NCBI GenBank assembly: GCA_019634715.1
Contig: JAHCAU010000023.1
Coordinates: 1 to 54,618 of the forward strand
Source: Lysobacter sp.
Lineage (GTDB): Bacteria; Pseudomonadota; Gammaproteobacteria; Xanthomonadales; Xanthomonadaceae
Length of the DNA: 54,618 nucleotides
Direction of reading: 5' to 3'
The notes beneath the pieces are model-generated. The model was not told the origin of the DNA, made no database searches, and was given only the letters and a program-made list of their open reading frames with translations. A program made the position numbers and the translations under genes. Position 1 is the first letter of the stretch, and the number at the start of each line of letters is the position of its first letter. Of this stretch, positions 51,695 to 54,618 are shown one piece after another.

Positions 51695-52309
51695 TCAGCC
51701 CTTCACGTCCGGGTTCAGCGAATAGGTGCCGTAGATCGCGGTCTCGGCCAGCACGTGGCCGTGCATGGCGCGGAAGACATCGGCGGCGGTGAAGCGCGCC
51801 GGCAGGTCGAGGTGCTCGATGTCGAGCGCGAACAGGCGGAAGAAATAGCGGTGCAGGCGCGCATCGTGGCCGGGCGGGTACGGGCCGTCGTAGCCGAGGT
51901 AGTCGCCGGCCATGTCGGCGTTGCCGGCGAACCAGCCGGTGTAGTCGTTCACGCCCTGGCGGGCGCCGGCGGGACCGGCCGGTGCGGTCTTGCCGCGCGC
52001 GGTGAAGCCTTCGCTGCAGGCGCCGGCTTCGATCGCGTCGACGCCGGCCGGAATGTCGGCCATCACCCAGTGCACGAAGTCGCCGCGCGGGTGTTCGACC
52101 GGGATCGGCCGCGACGCATCCTGCACCAGCGCCGGATCGGTCGGCACGTCCGGATCGATGCACAGCAGGGCGAAGCTGCGCGTGCCGGCGGGTGCGTCGC
52201 GCCAGCGCAGGTGCGGATTGCGGTTGCCGCCGAAGCCCTCGGGCGTGCCCGCGGCGAATTCGGCGGGGATGCGCTTGCCGTGTTCGAAACTCTCGCTCGC
52301 GATCTTCAT
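51695..52309 (-). CDS. YbhB/YbcL-family (PEBP-like) protein
   Basis: 204 aa. The PEBP fold is recognised from NPHLRWRDAPAGTRSFALLCIDPDVPT, DFVHWVMADIP and GYDGPYPPGHDARLHRYFFRLFALDIEHLDLP. These bacterial relatives of the Raf kinase inhibitor protein have an anion/ligand pocket; no clear enzymatic role is known. No signal peptide. It is 24 nt downstream of the TPR/sulfotransferase-like gene on the same strand. Confidence 0.93.
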   Translation of the reverse strand: MKIASESFEHGKRIPAEFAAGTPEGFGGNRNPHLRWRDAPAGTRSFALLCIDPDVPTDPALVQDASRPIPVEHPRGDFVHWVMADIPAGVDAIEAGACSEGFTARGKTAPAGPAGARQGVNDYTGWFAGNADMAGDYLGYDGPYPPGHDARLHRYFFRLFALDIEHLDLPARFTAADVFRAMHGHVLAETAIYGTYSLNPDVKG

Positions 52310-52333
52310 GACGCTGTCCTCCTTCGTGTCGAT

Positions 52334-54412
52334 TCAGTCCGCCGGATAGCCGAACGCCTGCGCCACGTCGGACAGCAGCGCGAAGGGTTCGGCCAGCGGC
52401 TCGGCATACTGCCGCCAGTGCCCGGCCGGGAAGCCCATGCGTCCGAAGAGTTCCGGCGGCGGGATCAGGATCTGCTCCAGGCCCAGGCCGCCGCCGACTT
52501 CGCCGGCGAAGGCTTCGAGGTCGTCCAGCACGCGATCGGTGCGGATGACCTTGTGCGAGACCAGCAGGTCGCGGGTGATCACCAGCACGTGCTGCAGCTG
52601 GCGCGCGATCCACAGCGCGGCCTCGTTCGCCGACGGCACGGCGTACTGCATCGCGCTGCCGAAGGCGAGCCATTCCAGCAGCATGTCGCGCGGGTCGCGC
52701 AGCGCGATCAGCACGATCGCCTCCGGCTGCAGCGGGCGGATCATGTGCAGCAGCGCATTGTCCCAGTACGGCAGCCAGTCGATGATCGCGCCGTTGGGCA
52801 CGCCGCGCAGCGCCAGCGCGCTGCGCCATTGCGCCAGTGCCTGCTCGCCGGTGAGCGTGCCGTCGTTGAACGCGGCGATGCAGGCCGGGTCCTGGAGGGC
52901 GTCGCGCGGCGGATTCGGGCCGAGGCGGTCGGCGCGCAGAGGATAGCCGGCATGGCCGATGACCGTGGCGACCTTCTCCACGCCCGAACCCGGCACGCCC
53001 CACAGATAGGCCAGCGGCGGCACGCCCGCCGCGACTTCGGCCAGTTCCGGCCAGGCGCCGACGGCATGGCCGGGCACGGTCAGCGGGCGGCGGATCATGG
53101 CCTCGGCGCTGTTCATGGCATGCCAGGTGCGCACGGCGTCGGCCTGGCGACCGGCCTTGTCCTGGGCGATGCCCAGCCATGCCATCAGGCCACGCTTGAC
53201 GCCCTCGTCCTGGGTCTTGTCGATCAGGCCCTGGACGTGGGCGATGGCGACGTCCGGCGACTGGCTGACCAGGCGATCGAACACCCGCGTCTCGGCCGAG
53301 CTGCGGCCCGGCTCGATCTCGACGATGCGCTGCGCCAGCGCGTCGCGCGCTTCCAGATCGCCGCGCACTTCCATCATCAGCATCTGCGCTTCCAGCGCAT
53401 TCACGTCGTCGGCATCCAGCGCCAGCCAGCGGTCGACCACGGCCTTGGCCTCGTCGCTGCCGGTGGGTTCCAGGGTGATGCGCAGGCGCCACAGCGGCGC
53501 GGCCTCGGGATGCTTCGCCAGGGCGGCGTCGGTGACTTCGCGGCCTTCCTCGAGGCGGCCGCTGCGACGCCAGACATCGGCGGCCATCGCCCAGGTCTCG
53601 GGGTCGCGCGGCTCCTGTTCGATCGATGCGCGCAGCAGGGCCAGGGCCTCGTCCAGATGCCCCAGGCGCAGCTCCAGGCCGGCGGTCAGGCGCTTGAGCG
53701 AATGCGATGCGGTCTCGGGGTTGTCGAGCAGCGGCTGCACGATCTGGCGCGCCTCGTCGGCGCGGCCCTGGCGCATCACCACGTCGGCGAGCAGGCCGCG
53801 CAGGCCGTGCTGGTCGGGCGAGGCCTCGACGATGCGGCGGAACGCCGATTCGGCGAAGGCCAGGTGCCCCTGGTCCATGTGCGCGAAACCCAGCGCGTAC
53901 AGCACCTGCAGGTCGTCGGGCATCTGCTTGGCGGCCTCGGTGAGCAGCGACAGCGCGCGCATCGAATCGCCGCGGCGCAGCGCGATCATGCCCTCGATGG
54001 TGCGCACCCACGGATGCTCCGGCGCGACCCGTGCGGCGTAGCGCTGCAGGCGTTCGGCTTCGTCCAGATCGCCGCGGCCGAAGGCCATCTGCGCCTGCAT
54101 GATGTAGGCCGGGAACTGGTTGGGATCGAGGTCCAGCGTGCGCGCCAGCGCGGCCTGGGCCTCGTCGAGCCGATACTCGGCGAGCAGCAGGCCGGCGCGC
54201 TGAAAATGCAGGTTCGCGTCGTCCGGACCCAGCAGCACGGCGCGGTTGATCGCCTGCAGCGCCGCGGCGGCATTGCCGTTGGCGCGCTCGGCGTGGGCCA
54301 GCAGCGCGTGGTTGGTGGCGTCGTGCGGGGTCGCGGCGACGGCTTCGCGGGCGAGCGCCAGGGCGTCGGCATGGGCGCCGGTGCGCAGGGCGTCGAGGAT
54401 TCGTTCTTGCAT
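52334..54412 (-). CDS. TPR protein with sulfotransferase-like C-terminal domain
   Basis: 692 aa from the ATG at 54412. About 430 residues of TPR-like helical repeats at the N-terminus (for example ALAREAVAATPHDATNHALLAHAERANGNAAAAL; DLQVLYALGFAHMDQGHLAFAESAFRRIVEASPDQ). After residue 465 comes an alpha/beta domain with a P-loop-like YLWGVPGSGVEKVATVIGHAG and LIALRDPRDMLLEWLAF, as in the TPR-sulfotransferase family, but the usual RSGTT loop is altered, so activity is uncertain. It may transfer sulfate or act only as a scaffold. Confidence 0.85.
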   Translation of the reverse strand: MQERILDALRTGAHADALALAREAVAATPHDATNHALLAHAERANGNAAAALQAINRAVLLGPDDANLHFQRAGLLLAEYRLDEAQAALARTLDLDPNQFPAYIMQAQMAFGRGDLDEAERLQRYAARVAPEHPWVRTIEGMIALRRGDSMRALSLLTEAAKQMPDDLQVLYALGFAHMDQGHLAFAESAFRRIVEASPDQHGLRGLLADVVMRQGRADEARQIVQPLLDNPETASHSLKRLTAGLELRLGHLDEALALLRASIEQEPRDPETWAMAADVWRRSGRLEEGREVTDAALAKHPEAAPLWRLRITLEPTGSDEAKAVVDRWLALDADDVNALEAQMLMMEVRGDLEARDALAQRIVEIEPGRSSAETRVFDRLVSQSPDVAIAHVQGLIDKTQDEGVKRGLMAWLGIAQDKAGRQADAVRTWHAMNSAEAMIRRPLTVPGHAVGAWPELAEVAAGVPPLAYLWGVPGSGVEKVATVIGHAGYPLRADRLGPNPPRDALQDPACIAAFNDGTLTGEQALAQWRSALALRGVPNGAIIDWLPYWDNALLHMIRPLQPEAIVLIALRDPRDMLLEWLAFGSAMQYAVPSANEAALWIARQLQHVLVITRDLLVSHKVIRTDRVLDDLEAFAGEVGGGLGLEQILIPPPELFGRMGFPAGHWRQYAEPLAEPFALLSDVAQAFGYPAD

Positions 54413-54618
54413 GGGTGCGGTCTGGACGGCGGGGCCGGGGCCCGGAACCGCTTAGTGTACCCGGGCGGGGTCGAGGGGCCGGGTGGAACCAGCGCATAGG
54501 GTGCGGTTCACCGCACCGGCTTTGGGTGTCCACCCCGAGCATGCCCGCCGAAAGGCCATGGTGCGGTGAACCCTGAGGTACCCCCACATTTTTTCTCGAC
54601 AGATCATCGGGTTAGGTC
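54413..54618. other. Upstream region of the TPR gene
   Basis: About 200 bases without a gene. It holds a TACACT hexamer on the minus strand (54454-54459), a plausible -10 for the TPR gene, and a REP-like element. Confidence 0.5.
54496..54574. repeat. REP-like inverted pair (REPIN-type)
   Basis: Facing arms at 54496-54520 and 54560-54574. Arm one is a hairpin of GGTGCGG...CCGCACC. It shares the ATAGGGTGCG and CACCGGC edges with the element at 39748-39812. Confidence 0.75.

Noticed and set aside
51558..54587. 1009-codon minus-strand frame
   Set aside because: It overlaps the convincing PEBP and TPR genes in another frame, and its translation is Arg/Pro-rich with no domain.
1..54618. tRNA, rRNA, CRISPR, integrase, insertion sequence or attachment site
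   Set aside because: Looked for and not found: no CCA-ended cloverleaf near gene ends, no regularly spaced repeat array and no transposase or integrase motif.

Overview
The window is GC-rich, gene-dense chromosomal DNA that looks like a member of the Xanthomonadaceae, most like Lysobacter or a close relative. This is inferred from several features together: a long NRPS operon, two alpha-lytic-type (S1E) secreted proteases, a tryptophanyl-tRNA synthetase with a long C-terminal extension, an apparent Xanthomonadales type IV secretion effector with a lipoprotein partner, and a typical mltB-rlpA-dacC cell-wall block. No rRNA, tRNA, CRISPR array, insertion sequence or phage gene was seen.

Left end (1-14.35 kb, minus strand): three NRPS genes in one direction. 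In transcription order they are a bimodular A-PCP-C-A-PCP protein (9238-14349), a second protein of the same architecture (3968-9088) and a C-A-PCP-C... protein that runs off the window (1-3873). The first two are similar to each other, both start with an adenylation domain and both end on a carrier domain. This suggests two alternative starter subunits feeding one elongation subunit. No thioesterase, epimerase domain or tailoring gene is visible.

Middle (14.8-36.8 kb): a secreted protein; trpS with a small membrane protein; a lipoprotein/effector pair that resembles an X-T4SS immunity/toxin module; VOC and small hypothetical genes; mltB-rlpA-dacC; a CPA2 antiporter overlapping a secreted-protein gene; a DUF389 membrane protein; a lytic transglycosylase; a HAD hydrolase; small secreted proteins; a GFA-fold protein; then an ECF-like sigma factor overlapping a TPR-bearing membrane Ser/Thr kinase, followed by two unknown secreted proteins.

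Nitrogen block (36.9-41.5 kb, minus strand): glnK-amtB, a GNAT acetyltransferase and glnA. The glnA promoter has a full sigma-54 -24/-12 match and an NtrC-type enhancer palindrome about 95 bp upstream of the predicted start site.

Right end (41.5-54.6 kb): a fatty-acid-hydroxylase-family membrane enzyme, a Gfo/Idh/MocA oxidoreductase, a patatin-type Vd autotransporter, the two tandem S1E proteases (the first with a mannose-lectin-like C-terminal domain), uppP, two META-domain proteins, a YbhB/PEBP protein and a TPR protein with a sulfotransferase-like C-terminus. REP-like inverted repeats occur at about 39.75 kb and 54.5 kb.
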